From assembly GCA_963810945.1 (NCBI GenBank), contig CAWEPI010000004.1, positions 1,116,001 through 1,180,000 of the forward strand: 64,000 nucleotides of DNA, given 5' to 3'. Under the pieces are notes generated by a model that was not told where the DNA came from, did no database searches, and saw only the letters and a list, made by a program, of their open reading frames with translations. This stretch comes from JAOUEA01 sp963810945. Lineage in GTDB: Bacteria; Actinomycetota; UBA4738; HRBIN12. This document shows positions 1 to 9,653 of the stretch, in pieces (positions within the stretch are counted from its first letter, which is position 1; the number at the start of each line of letters is the position of its first letter). Both the position numbers and the translations under genes were made by a program.

Positions 1-853
1 CGAATCCCGCGAACTCGCGCGAGGCCCGTTGCGTGGAGGCGGCGGGCAGGCCGTAGGCGCCGTCCACATGCAGCCAGATGCCGCGCGCCTCACAGACGTC
101 GGCGATCGCGTCGAGCGGATCGACGGCGCCCGTGAGCGTGGTTCCGGCCGTGGCGATCACGGCGATCGGCGTGGTGCCGTCCGCGACGTCGCGATCGATC
201 CGTTCCGCGAGGGCGTCGGGGCGCATCCGTCGCAGCCCGTCGAGGGCGACGGCGTGGAGATGGTCCGAGCCGATGCCGAGCAGCTCGACCGCCCGCGTGA
301 CCGAGTAGTGGACCTCCTCGGAGCAATAGACGGCCACGCGCTTCCCGCCGAGTCCCTCGTGGCGCGACCCCGGCAGGGCGCGCTCACGCGCCGCGGCGAT
401 CGCCGAGACGTTGCTGATCGTCCCGCCGCTGGTGAAGGCCCCTCCGGTCGCGGGGAAGCCGATGAACTCCGCGACCCAGCGCACCGCCTGGTCCTCCACC
501 TCCGTGGCGGCACGCGCATCGACCGCAAGGTTGATGTCGTAGGTGTGCGCGAGCAGGTCCCCGAGGGTCCCGATCTCCAGCCCGCTCGAACCGATGAACG
601 CGAAGTAGCGGGGGCGCGCCTGGGCGATCGACTCGTCGAGGATCCGTGCGGCGTCGTCGAGGGCCTCGTGGACCGGCGAGGGGGCCGCTGGCAGACCCGC
701 CTCGAGGAGCCGCCGCACGCGTTCGTCCAGCGGCGGCTCCTCGGGTCGGAACCGGTCGAAGCTGCGCCAGGCATCCGCGACCAGACGCGCCGCGTGCTCG
801 AGCGCCTCCTCACGGGAGGCGTCGAGCCGGAGCGGTCGATCGGGGCCGGTCAT
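1..853 (-). CDS. Aromatic-L-amino-acid/tyrosine decarboxylase family protein (PLP group II decarboxylase), 3' end missing
   Basis: About 284 N-terminal residues are present; the gene runs off the window start. The fold type I features seen are the N-terminal helical segment, a TSGGTISN block, an EVHYS block, the TAGTT block and HVDGAYG, whose Asp contacts the PLP pyridine nitrogen. The PLP lysine (NPHK-type motif) would lie beyond the edge. The family decarboxylates aromatic amino acids such as Tyr, DOPA or Trp, and some members act as aldehyde synthases. ATG at 853 has no Shine-Dalgarno but TACCAT lies 8 nt upstream, so a leaderless mRNA is possible. It follows the APC permease by 39 nt in the hpaE-hpaD operon, so a role in aromatic amine metabolism is inferred. 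The substrate cannot be read from the sequence. Confidence 0.85.
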   Translation of the reverse strand, partial: MTGPDRPLRLDASREEALEHAARLVADAWRSFDRFRPEEPPLDERVRRLLEAGLPAAPSPVHEALDDAARILDESIAQARPRYFAFIGSSGLEIGTLGDLLAHTYDINLAVDARAATEVEDQAVRWVAEFIGFPATGGAFTSGGTISNVSAIAAARERALPGSRHEGLGGKRVAVYCSEEVHYSVTRAVELLGIGSDHLHAVALDGLRRMRPDALAERIDRDVADGTTPIAVIATAGTTLTGAVDPLDAIADVCEARGIWLHVDGAYGLPAASTQRASREFAGF

Positions 854-861
854 GTCCCCGA

Positions 862-867
862 ATGGTA
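862..867 (-). promoter_or_regulatory. Possible -10 element (TACCAT) of a leaderless transcript
   Basis: TANNNT hexamer 8 nt upstream of the decarboxylase ATG with no ribosome binding site between. No convincing -35 is seen. Confidence 0.3.
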
Positions 868-892
868 CGGGGTCATGATGGTCTCGCGACCG

Positions 893-2386
893 TCACCCTC
901 CGGACGGGGACGAGAGGTCCGAGAGGGCCTGACTCGCAGGTTCGCGCCCCTTCATGAGGAGCGTCGCGATGATCCCGATCACGAACCATCCGAGTGCGAA
1001 CCACGGAGCCAACACGGTAGGGCTGGGCACCTTGTAGAACGACCCGAAGATCGCACCGGCCGTGAGCGCGATCCCCACCAGGGCCGCGATCCACACGCCC
1101 ACGCGGTTGGCGGTGTCAGCGAGCCCTCGGAAGGCGCCGAGCGACATCAACAGGTAGACCACCACCAACGCGAAGCCACCGAACGTCGACGCCCACACGA
1201 AGATCGAGAAATAGTGGGGTGTCTCAGGGAGGGCGAAGAGGTCGGTCCAGAACTCATCCATCGCGATGAAGCCGGCGATCACGACGATCATGAGGGCGAT
1301 CGCGCCCGAGGGCGTTCCGTACCTGGGCGAGACGCGCGCGAGCGCTCCCGGCAACCTTCGGTCGCGCGCCATCGCGAAGACCCCTCGCGTGGAGGCGGTG
1401 GCCGCACCCACGCCGACCGCCAGGATGTCCAGAAGGACCACCACGATCAGCACCTTGAGGATGGCGTCCGACCCGTACCCACCGAGTGCCTCCGGCGAGC
1501 CGAGCGCGAACAGCGGCGCGGCCGCCGCGGCGAAGATGTTATCGAGGTTGAATCCGAACCCGGCCACCTGCGTGTACGCAGCGATCAGGTAGAAGACGGT
1601 GACCACCACGACCGACAGGAGCACGGCTCTCGGGATCGCGCGCTTCGGCTCGGCTGCCTCCTCTGCCAGGTTCGCCGCGGTTTCGAACCCTACGAAGATC
1701 AACACCCCATAGAGCACACCGAAGAAGATGCCCGACCACCCGAAGTCCGACGACGATGGGTTGAACGTCTTCGCCACGTCGTTGGCGCTCCCCAGGTCGA
1801 TGATGACTTTGACGAAGAACGCCAGCACGACCGCTGCGGATATCAGCGCAAGGGTGAGTTGGACCCGCGTGGAGATCTGCACGCCGAAGTAGAGCACCAC
1901 CAGCACCAGCACCCCGAACAGGGCGCTCCACGCCCAGACCGGGAGCGGTGACGACGTGTTGATCACGCCGGGGGCGGTAGCGTCGGCCGTGAAGATCGAA
2001 TCGTGGATGTATCCGCCGATCAGCACGGACAAGCCGGCCGTGAGCACCATCGTTCCGCTGTAGTACAGCCATCCGGCAGCAGCCCCGACGTTGCTCCCCA
2101 GGCCGGCCGAGACGTAGTCGTAGAGCGAGCCGGCCGCGTGGATCTTCTTGGCGTACTGCGCCACGATCCAGCCCAACGCGAACACACCGATCGCGGCGAT
2201 CAGCACGCTCAAGGGTGCCGCGATGCCGGCGCCCTTGGCCGCCGCGTTCGCTCCGACGATCAGCGGGATCAGGAATGCGGCCGAGAAGACCGGCCCCATG
2301 AACCCGACGGACTGCGCCACGACGTCGACGAGCGACAGCTTCGGCGCTCCCAGACGTTCGTAGCCGAGTTCCTTGTCTTCTGCCAC
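893..2386 (-). CDS. APC-superfamily amino acid/amine permease
   Basis: 497 residues with about 12 hydrophobic segments and the APC-type first helix (SVGFMGPVFSAAF), so an inner-membrane amino acid or amine transporter. The GTG start at 2386 is chosen because an AGGGGG ribosome binding site precedes it and the protein then begins with a short cytoplasmic leader before helix 1; a longer open frame upstream belongs to the antisense of hpaD. It sits between hpaD (36 nt upstream) and the aromatic decarboxylase, suggesting uptake of an aromatic amino acid or arylalkylamine used by this operon (inference). The C-terminal tail is short and hydrophilic. Confidence 0.85.
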   Translation of the reverse strand: MAEDKELGYERLGAPKLSLVDVVAQSVGFMGPVFSAAFLIPLIVGANAAAKGAGIAAPLSVLIAAIGVFALGWIVAQYAKKIHAAGSLYDYVSAGLGSNVGAAAGWLYYSGTMVLTAGLSVLIGGYIHDSIFTADATAPGVINTSSPLPVWAWSALFGVLVLVVLYFGVQISTRVQLTLALISAAVVLAFFVKVIIDLGSANDVAKTFNPSSSDFGWSGIFFGVLYGVLIFVGFETAANLAEEAAEPKRAIPRAVLLSVVVVTVFYLIAAYTQVAGFGFNLDNIFAAAAAPLFALGSPEALGGYGSDAILKVLIVVVLLDILAVGVGAATASTRGVFAMARDRRLPGALARVSPRYGTPSGAIALMIVVIAGFIAMDEFWTDLFALPETPHYFSIFVWASTFGGFALVVVYLLMSLGAFRGLADTANRVGVWIAALVGIALTAGAIFGSFYKVPSPTVLAPWFALGWFVIGIIATLLMKGREPASQALSDLSSPSGG

Positions 2387-2421
2387 GTGGTCCCCCTCTT
2401 CCTCGTGACGCGGGCCGCCGG

Positions 2422-3318
2422 CTACGCGGCGCCCTCTCCCGTCCACCCGTCGGCCGGTCGTTCGAACCAGATGTGGACCTGACCGGTGCCGACGGAGGCT
2501 TCGTACTCGCTGAACAGCTCGCCGGGCGCCTGGCAGCGCGACCCCCCCATGGCCGCCGCCATCATCAGGTAGTGCCCGAACTTCCCCTCGGGCGCCGCCT
2601 TCCTGTACTCGGGCATCCAGTCGATCACCCCGGCGTGATCGCCCTCCTGGAGCATCTTCAGGACGCGCTGGTCGGCCTCGTACGACTCCATCCCGAGGAT
2701 GTTCTCCGGCGCGGCCGAGCTCTCGTGCCGGCGGAGCTCTCGGAACGGGAAGAACCGGTGGGTCATGCCGCCCGAGGCCAGCAGGACGGCGCGCCGGTCC
2801 GACTGGCGGATCGCGTCGCCGATCAGCTCGCCCAGCAGCAGGAAGTCCTCGGTCGTGCACGTCTGGTTGATCGCCACGCTGATCCACCGCGTCTGGGCGT
2901 CACCCAGGAACGTCCAGACGTTCACCGTGCCGTAGAAGATCGGCAGGTACGGGTCGTCGCAGGCGAGGATCCACGTGTCGTCCCGCCCTTCCGCCTGCTG
3001 CGCGATCAGCTTCGCCAGATCGGGATCACCGGGGATGTCGTAGGGGATCCCCGACATGCCGCGCGGGAGCTCGTGGCTCGTGAAGCGGCCCTGCCGACGG
3101 TCCTGCGCGGTGACGATGTGCTCGAACGTGGACTCCCAGTGCGTGTCGAACACGATGACGGTGTCCGGTTCGAGCCGCTCGAAGCACTCGGTCCGCATCC
3201 GGCGCAGTCCCGGGACGAGCGTGATCTCGTTCCCGTCGTTGATCTCGAGGCGCGTCTCTTCCGGCAACATGATGGTGGGCACGTGCGCGACGAGCGCGGC
3301 CCCGACGATCTCACCCAT
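2422..3318 (-). CDS. hpaD: 3,4-dihydroxyphenylacetate 2,3-dioxygenase (class III extradiol, LigB fold)
   Basis: 298 residues. The class III extradiol layout is clear: His12 (HVP), His60 in VIFDTHW-type motif (VIVFDTHW) as Fe(II) ligands, and His187 in ASGGMTHRFF as the catalytic acid/base, ending with a GTGQVHIWF block as in HpaD/HpcB of enterobacteria. It would open homoprotocatechuate between C2 and C3 to 5-carboxymethyl-2-hydroxymuconic semialdehyde, the substrate of the neighbouring dehydrogenase HpaE. The genes are 3 nt apart, hpaE first. A related catecholic substrate is possible, but the hpaE pairing favours this one. Confidence 0.85.
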   Translation of the reverse strand: MGEIVGAALVAHVPTIMLPEETRLEINDGNEITLVPGLRRMRTECFERLEPDTVIVFDTHWESTFEHIVTAQDRRQGRFTSHELPRGMSGIPYDIPGDPDLAKLIAQQAEGRDDTWILACDDPYLPIFYGTVNVWTFLGDAQTRWISVAINQTCTTEDFLLLGELIGDAIRQSDRRAVLLASGGMTHRFFPFRELRRHESSAAPENILGMESYEADQRVLKMLQEGDHAGVIDWMPEYRKAAPEGKFGHYLMMAAAMGGSRCQAPGELFSEYEASVGTGQVHIWFERPADGWTGEGAA

Positions 3319-3321
3319 GGC

Positions 3322-4750
3322 TCAACCCCTTTCCCACGGTGCGGTACAGACGTTCTTCACGTCCGCGTAGAAGTCGAAGCTCCACGTGCCGCCTTCGCGG
3401 CCCATCCCGGAGTTCCGCGACCCGCCGAACGGCGCCGCGAGGTCGCGCACGAAGAAGCAGTTCACCCAGACCGTCCCCGCCACGAGGCGTGCGCTCACGC
3501 GCTCGGCGCGCGCCCGATCACCGGTGTAGAGGATCGCGGCGAGCCCGTAGTCCGTGCCGTTGGCGAGCGCGACCGCCTCGTCCTCGTCCTCGAACGGCTG
3601 CGCGGTCAGGACGGGCCCGAACACCTCCTGGGTGAGGATCTCCGAGCCGGCGGGCGCGTCCACGAACAGCGTGGGGCGGTAGTAGAGGCCTCCGAGCTCC
3701 TCGTTGGGTCCGCCGCCGAAGAGCGGGCGCGCGCCGGAGGCCTTCGCGCGCCGCACGAACCCGTCCACCCGCTCGAAGTGCGCGCGCGTGATCTGGGGGC
3801 CGATGTCGGTGGCGTCGTCTCGGGGATCGCCCTGGACGATGCCGGCGGCGGCGTCGGCGAACCGCTCGAGGAACGCGTCGTACATCTTCGCCTCGATGAG
3901 CAGCCGAGTCCCCGCGAGGCAGACCTGTCCGGCGTTGTCGAACTGGTTCACGGCCTGGGCCACCACGGCATCGAGGTCGGCGTCGGCGAAGGCCACGAAG
4001 GGCGACTTCCCGCCCAGTTCGAGCGAGGTCGGCGTGAGGTTCGCGCCGGCGGCCGCGGCGACGAACTTGCCCGTCGGCACGGAGCCGGTGAACGCGATCC
4101 GATCGACGCCGGGGTGTGCGACCAGGGCGGCGCCCGCCTCCTCCCCGATGCCCTGAACCACGTTGAACGCCCCGTCGGGCAAGCCTGCCTCGCGCGTGAT
4201 GTCGGCGAGCATCGAGGCGGTGAGCGGCGCCCACTCCGGCGGCTTCAGGACCACGGCGTTGCCGGCCGCGAGCGCGGGCGCCACCCGCCACGTCGCCAGC
4301 ATGAGCGGAGCGTTCCACGGCGTGATCACCACGGTGACGCCGGCCGGATCCCAGGCGAAGCGCTCGTCGAACCCCTCGTAGTCCTTCCGCTCGTCGATCA
4401 GCGTCAGCAGGTGGTCGGCGAAGAACCGGAAGTTGCGCGCGACGCGCGGCATCACGGAGTTCCGCATCGATCGCAGGAGGGAGCCGTTGTCGCGTGGTCT
4501 CGACCGCGGCGAGCTCGGCGACGCGGGCCTCCACCCCGTCGGCCACGCCGTGGAGCACCTCGGCGCGCTCCTTCGGCCCCATCGCGCTCCAGGCGGAGGC
4601 TCCCGCGCGCGCCGCCTCGACGGCCGCGTCAGCCTCCGAGGCGCCGGCGCGCGCGACCTCGCCGATCGGACGTTCGTCGAGGGGCGAGACGTCGGTGAAC
4701 GTGGCGTCCGAGGCGACGCGCGCTCCACCGATCCAGTGGTCGGTCGCCAC
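3322..4750 (-). CDS. hpaE: 5-carboxymethyl-2-hydroxymuconic semialdehyde dehydrogenase (ALDH family), one frameshift
   Basis: NAD-dependent aldehyde dehydrogenase of about 475 residues once a break near 4494-4497 is repaired. The N-terminal part (THW-type DHWIGG, PLDERPIGE) is in one frame and continues as RDNGSLLRSM in the next; one surplus base explains it. Catalytic features are intact: FTGSVPTGK nucleotide loop, LELGGKSP glutamate and the NAGQVCLAGTR cysteine. It oxidises the ring-cleavage product of HpaD. The start is uncertain: GTG at 4750 has AAGGGA upstream and matches the family N-terminus; GTG at 4765 or 4822 are alternatives. A sigma-70 promoter lies at 4846-4874. Confidence 0.85.
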
Positions 4751-4845
4751 CCGGATCCCTTCCACGTCGACGTGCGCGCCCGTGCGGCCCCCTCCTCGGT
4801 CCGACGGCGCGCCGAACCGCACGCGCCGAGGTCGTTCGCGACCGA

Positions 4846-4874
4846 ACGGTATGAGCGGCCCCGGATCCTGTCAA
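4846..4874 (-). promoter_or_regulatory. Sigma-70-type promoter of the hpaE-hpaD-permease-decarboxylase operon
   Basis: Read leftward: TTGACA (4874-4869), 17-bp spacer, TACCGT (4851-4846). The -35 is a perfect consensus. Predicted start of transcription near 4839, upstream of every candidate hpaE start codon. Confidence 0.65.
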
Positions 4875-4967
4875 GCGCGTGTGTCGGTCACATGGCGATC
4901 TCGTGTCGGACCTACGGCGGGTGCCAGATTCACCCATCGGTCCGATGGGACGAGACGGATGCGCGGG

Positions 4968-4973
4968 TAGGGT
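4968..4973 (+). promoter_or_regulatory. Possible -10 element (TAGGGT) of a leaderless transcript
   Basis: TANNNT hexamer 7 nt before the ATG at 4981; no Shine-Dalgarno is present. Confidence 0.35.
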
Positions 4974-4980
4974 CGTTGAG

Positions 4981-5262
4981 ATGACCGATACACGGCGTCC
5001 GACCATCATCGACATCTCCGACGGGGCCACCGGAGACATCCGCGAGCCCGAGGAGATCGTGCTTCCCGGGCTCGAACGCGTGCCCGATCCCGACGACGCC
5101 GGGGCCCTGGAATCGCGCGCGTACGCGGATTGGACCCCGTTCGAGGACGCGTTCTTGGCCCAGGAACGCCGTCGGGGCCGCTCCGTGCGGTCGATGGCGT
5201 CCGCGCTCCAACGCACGCCGGGTGCGGTCCGTCAACGGCTCCGCAAGCTCGACCCGACCTGA
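4981..5262 (+). CDS. Small Myb/SANT-like helix-turn-helix protein
   Basis: 93 residues, function unknown. The N-terminal half is acidic and Pro-rich; the C-terminal half (about residues 44-90) has the pattern of a Myb/SANT-type or homeodomain-like three-helix unit: W-T-P-F-E-D, a Gly-Arg-Ser turn, then LQRTPGAVRQRLRKL, where AVRQRL would be the recognition helix. Similar modules occur at the C-termini of helicases, but here it stands alone. It could bind DNA. It is divergent from the hpaE operon (about 130 nt between the two start regions) and convergent with pepN, so a local regulatory role is possible but unproven. Confidence 0.6.
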   Translation: MTDTRRPTIIDISDGATGDIREPEEIVLPGLERVPDPDDAGALESRAYADWTPFEDAFLAQERRRGRSVRSMASALQRTPGAVRQRLRKLDPT

Positions 5263-5307
5263 GCCGCGAAACGAAATGCGGCCTCTCGCTCCTGGGCTCC
5301 AGACAGA

Positions 5308-7846
5308 CTAGCGGGCGAAGCGCTCCTCGAGGTCCGCGCCGGCACGAGCCCTCAGCGCGGCCGCTATCCGCTGCCGTTCGAGCGTCTGGTCGAGTCCCTT
5401 GGCGGACTGCGGGATGGGATGGCTCGCGAAGAACGTCGCCGCGTCCTCAACTTGCTCCGACAGCGTCAGGAACCGCACCCCGTCCACCATCCGGATGATC
5501 AGCGGGGCCGGGAACCGCGCGTACAACTCGTCCCAGTGCTCCTTGATGAACGACCACGCCTCGCCGCCGTGTTCGCGATTGACCGTCGCGAAGGCGAGCA
5601 CGAAGGGGGCGTTCTGGGTGCGGATCTCGCCGTCGAGGGACGCCGTGAGCGTCCGCTCCATCGCGTCCCTCTCGGGGAAGAGCGGGAGCGCGTAGAGGTA
5701 GCGGAGCTGTTCCTGCGGGGTGTCCGCCGTCGCCATCCGCTCCGCGAAGCGTTCGTAGTCCTGCATCCCACCGTTGCGCGCGACGATGGCGATCGACGCG
5801 GCCGCCAGGGCAGGGTCCACGACCTCGCCCGCCCGCGACTGCGCCTCCAGCTCCCGCGCGGCGGCCTGCGCGTTGGGATCCGCGCCCAGGACCCCGAGGG
5901 CCTGCAGGAGGGCGCCACGCAGCGTTCGGGCGAGGTCCGGCTCGACCTCGCGCGCCTCCCAACCGAGGCGATCGAGCGCCGGAGCCACCAGGCGCCGCAC
6001 GAACGCACGGAACGATTCCCGAGGCTCCGCGTCGAGGAACCGGTCGCACCAACCGAGGCCCTGCAGGAGGGCCTGCCATACGGAGAGGTCATCCTCCGCC
6101 CCGAACCGCTCGGCGAACCGGACGAACGCCGAGGCGGAGACGGAGCCGGCCACCACGGCCGCCCACAGATCGTCGACCAACCCGTACCGCTCGAGGGGCG
6201 TGAGCTCGTGGAGGCGGTCCGTGAGCCGATCCTGGAGCGTCTCCGTGTAGCGGACGCGCACGAAGCTGGACGACCCCGCGTTGGCGACGATGCCCGCGGT
6301 CGGGGTCGCCGGCATCTCGGCGCCGTCGGGGCCCACCAGCAGGGAGCGTTCCTCCCCCCCGAGCTCACGCACGCGCAGCGGCACATCCCAGACCGTGCCG
6401 TCGGCCGCTCCATCCGCCAGGAACCGCCGCTGGTCGATCCGTACGCCGTCCCCGCGCGCGCTGACGTCGAGGATCGGATAGCCGCCCTGCCAGATCCACT
6501 GGTCCATGATGCGGCGCACCGGCTCGCCGGTGGCCGCCTCGATCGCATCCCACAGGTCGTGGGTCTCCGTGTTCCCGTACGCGTGCGCCTTCAGGTAATG
6601 ACGGATGCCGTCCCGGAACGCCTCGGGCCCCAGGTAGCGCTCGAGCATCCGGAGGATCGCCGCGCCCTTCTGGTAGGTGAGGACGTCGAACATCCCCGCG
6701 GTGTCGTTCGGCGAGTGCACCTCGTACTCGATCGCGCGCGTGCTGTGCAGCGCGTCCACCTCCTTGGCCGCCGCGCAGGACCGGGCGAACGCTGGACCAG
6801 CGCTCCCAGTCGGGGCGCATCGCGTCGGTCGTGAGCAGCGCCATGAAGGTCGCGAACGCCTCGTTCAGCCAGATCCCGTTCCACCAGCGCATCGTCACGA
6901 GGTTCCCGAACCACTGGTGGGCGAGTTCGTGCGCGACCACGTCGGCGATGTTCTCGAGCTCCTGCTGCGTGGCGTGGGCGGGATCCACCAGGAGCACCGA
7001 CTCGCGGTAGGTGATGCATCCCGTGTTCTCCATGGCGCCCTGCGCGAAGTCCGGGAGGGCGATCATGTCGACCTTCGCATCGGGGTAGGCGATGTCGTAG
7101 TAGTCGTGGAAGAACCGCATCGAGAAGGCCGCCGCCTCGAGCGCGAACCCCGTGAGGTGACCCTTCCCGGGAACGTGGGCCACGCGCACCGGCACGCCGC
7201 CGGCGTCGACGGGCTCGGTGAGATCGAGGCGGCCCACCACGAACGCCACCAGGTACGTCGACATCACCATGGTGTCGGCGAAGCGGACACGCACGAGGCC
7301 CGTGTCGAGGGGCTGACGCTCGATCTCCGGACCGTTCGAGATGGCGGCGAGGCCCTCGGGCACGACCAACGTGATCCCGAAGACGGCCTTCAGATCCGGC
7401 TCGTCCCAGCAGGGGAAGGCGCGACGCGCCTCCGCCGACTCGAACTGCGTCGTCGCGATGGTATGGGTCACGCCCTCGTCGTCGGTGTAGGTGGACCGGT
7501 AGAAGCCTCGGAGCTTGTCGTTCAGCACCCCCCGGAACTCGAGATGGAGCGTCCAGGCCCCCGCGACGACCGGCGCCTCGAACGCGAGGGCCGCGCGCTG
7601 GAGGTCGGCGTCGAGTTCGACGTGCTCCAGGCGCAGGACGCTGCCGTCGTCGTAGGCGAGCCAGCCCTCGTCGATCTCCAGGTCGACGGCGTTCAGCACG
7701 ACCCGTTCGACCGGTCGCTCGACGATCAGGGCGACGTCCACCGACCCGGAGAACGTGGCGTGGCCGAGATCCGGCCGGATGGTGAGGTCGTAGCGGGACG
7801 GGATGACCGTCCGAGGGAGCCGATACGGGTCCTCGGGCTCGGTCAT
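5308..7846 (-). CDS. pepN: M1-family aminopeptidase N, one frameshift
   Basis: About 845 residues after repair of one surplus base near 6790-6793, where DWERW in the upstream frame continues as ARSCAAAKEV in the next. M1 features: GAMEN (270-274) for substrate N-terminus binding, HELAH (306-310) plus Glu329 as zinc ligands, then the ERAP1-like C-terminal domain. A cytoplasmic zinc peptidase that removes N-terminal residues from peptides; no signal peptide. The ATG at 7846 follows ilvE by 10 nt on the same strand, so the two are probably co-transcribed. Length agrees with actinobacterial PepN (about 850). Confidence 0.93.
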
Positions 7847-7856
7847 CTCGCCTCCC

Positions 7857-8783
7857 TCAGTCGCTCACATAGGTGAGCCAGTCCGGATACTTGGGGTTCT
7901 CGCCCTTGGTGGCGGCGAAGAACGCGGACTGCAGCTCCTTCGTGACCGGCCCGCGATGGCCTTCGCCCACGACGCGATCGTCCACCTCGCGGATCGGGGT
8001 GAGTTCGGCGGCGGTGCCCGTGAAGAAGCACTCCTCCGCGTTGTACAGGTCGGTGCGGGTGAGGTTCTCCTCGCGGACCCGGTAGCCAGCGTCGCGCGCG
8101 AGCGTGATGACGGTGCCGCGCGTGATCCCATCGAGGCACCCGGCCTGGATCGGCGGCGTCGTGATGAGGCCGTCGCGCACGATGAAGACGTTCTCGCCGG
8201 AGCCGTCGGTGATGAAGCCGGCCTCGTTCAGCATGATCGCCTCGTCGTACCCGGCCTTCAGGCTCTCGACCTTGGCGAGGACGCTGTTGATGTACTGCCC
8301 CGTCGCCTTGGCGGCGGCCGGGAGGCTGTTCTGGCCGTTCCGTCGCCAGCTGCTGACCTTGATCCGCACGCCCTGCTCGAGCGCGTCCTCTCCCAGGTAG
8401 GCGCCCCAGGGCCAGACCGCGATCGTGACGTTCACCTCTGCCTGGAGCGGGTTCACGCCCATCTCTCCGTAGCCACGGAACGCGAGCGGTCGGATGTAGC
8501 AGGCGTTCAAGCCGTTCGCGAGGATCACGTCCTTCGTGGCGGCCACCAGGGCCTCGTGCGAGAACGGGATCTCCATGTGGTAGAGCTTCGCGCTACGGAA
8601 GAGACGCTTCAGATGCTCGTCGAGATGCCACACCGCCGCACCGCGCGGGGTCTCGTAGGCCCGGATGCCCTCGAATACGCCGCTGCCGTAATGCAGCGCG
8701 TGGCTGAGCACGTGCACCTTGGCCTCGTGCCAAGGGACGAGCTCGCCGTCCATCCAGATCTTCTCGACCTCGGTGATCGGCAC
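7857..8783 (-). CDS. ilvE: Branched-chain amino acid aminotransferase
   Basis: 308 residues, class IV PLP aminotransferase. The PLP lysine is Lys159 in AAAKATGQY, and GSGENVF and the TGTAAEL phosphate-binding loop are present, matching IlvE rather than D-amino acid aminotransferase or PabC. Catalyses the last step of Leu, Ile and Val synthesis and the first step of their breakdown with 2-oxoglutarate. An AGGAGGT lies 13 nt and a GAGGT 4-5 nt before ATG 8783. It is upstream of pepN. Confidence 0.93.
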   Translation of the reverse strand: MPITEVEKIWMDGELVPWHEAKVHVLSHALHYGSGVFEGIRAYETPRGAAVWHLDEHLKRLFRSAKLYHMEIPFSHEALVAATKDVILANGLNACYIRPLAFRGYGEMGVNPLQAEVNVTIAVWPWGAYLGEDALEQGVRIKVSSWRRNGQNSLPAAAKATGQYINSVLAKVESLKAGYDEAIMLNEAGFITDGSGENVFIVRDGLITTPPIQAGCLDGITRGTVITLARDAGYRVREENLTRTDLYNAEECFFTGTAAELTPIREVDDRVVGEGHRGPVTKELQSAFFAATKGENPKYPDWLTYVSD

Positions 8784-8870
8784 CTCGGGGACCTCCTGGT
8801 ATCGGGGCGCACGGCAACGCGCCCGGTGATGACCACCCAGGATACCGGCGTCCGCGGAACCCGGCAGCGC

Positions 8871-9650
8871 TCAGGCGAGGTCGTAGGCGCGCCAGACGAT
8901 CTCGTGCTCGTGGCGGGGGATCTGGTCGAGGGGACCGAAGCGCGCCTCGGCCCAGGCACGCACCTCGGTCGCGGCGCGGAGCCGGACCTCCTCGGGCATC
9001 GACCAGGTCCACGAGAAGAACCCGTCGCGGAGGGCATCCATGAAGTCATCGACGCCGTCGCGCTCGAGATCCGCATAGACGGGGAGGTCGCGGATGCGCG
9101 TGCCCAGACGCGCCATCACGCGGTCGAGCTGCGACCAGCCGTCCCAGGGCAACCCGGCCGGATCCGTCGAGAGGCCCGAGACCTCCGCGAAGCGATCCTG
9201 GATCTCGGAGCGTGGGCCCTCGTAACGCCCCCCGAGGTTGCCTACGATGCACCCCCCCGACCGCACCACCCGGACGAGCTCCCCCATCACGGTCTCCCAA
9301 TCCGGGATCAGGTGCAGCACCCAGCGGAAGTACGCGGCCCCGAAGACCCCGTCTCCGAAGGGGAGGCGCGTCGCGTCGCCCTGGACCAGCGGGACCGGGG
9401 CGTGGCCGCCCGCCTTCTCGATCAGCCGGTCCATCATGGGCCGCGCGAGGTCGACTCCCACGATGTCGATGCCCGCCGCGTGCAACGGCAGCGCGACCTG
9501 GCCGGTGCCCACCCCGATCTCCACGACACGCCCGCGCCCCGCCAACTCGGCCGCGAGCAGCTCGATCGTCTTGCGTTCGCCCTTGGGCGCGAAGCCGCGT
9601 GTTCGGTCGTAGTACGCGGCTGCCCGGTCGAACGCGACGGACTCGGCCAT
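8871..9650 (-). CDS. Class I SAM-dependent methyltransferase
   Basis: 259 residues. Motif I VVEIGVGTGQVALPL (about 42-56), the acidic end of strand 2 (GVDLA) and the D-A-T-R-L-P-F motif are typical of the UbiE/COQ5-like Methyltransf_11 group. The methyl acceptor cannot be told. The stop of the upstream oxygenase-like gene is 3 nt away (9654), so the two are translationally linked and may share a substrate. Confidence 0.8.
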   Translation of the reverse strand: MAESVAFDRAAAYYDRTRGFAPKGERKTIELLAAELAGRGRVVEIGVGTGQVALPLHAAGIDIVGVDLARPMMDRLIEKAGGHAPVPLVQGDATRLPFGDGVFGAAYFRWVLHLIPDWETVMGELVRVVRSGGCIVGNLGGRYEGPRSEIQDRFAEVSGLSTDPAGLPWDGWSQLDRVMARLGTRIRDLPVYADLERDGVDDFMDALRDGFFSWTWSMPEEVRLRAATEVRAWAEARFGPLDQIPRHEHEIVWRAYDLA

Positions 9651-9653
9651 CGC

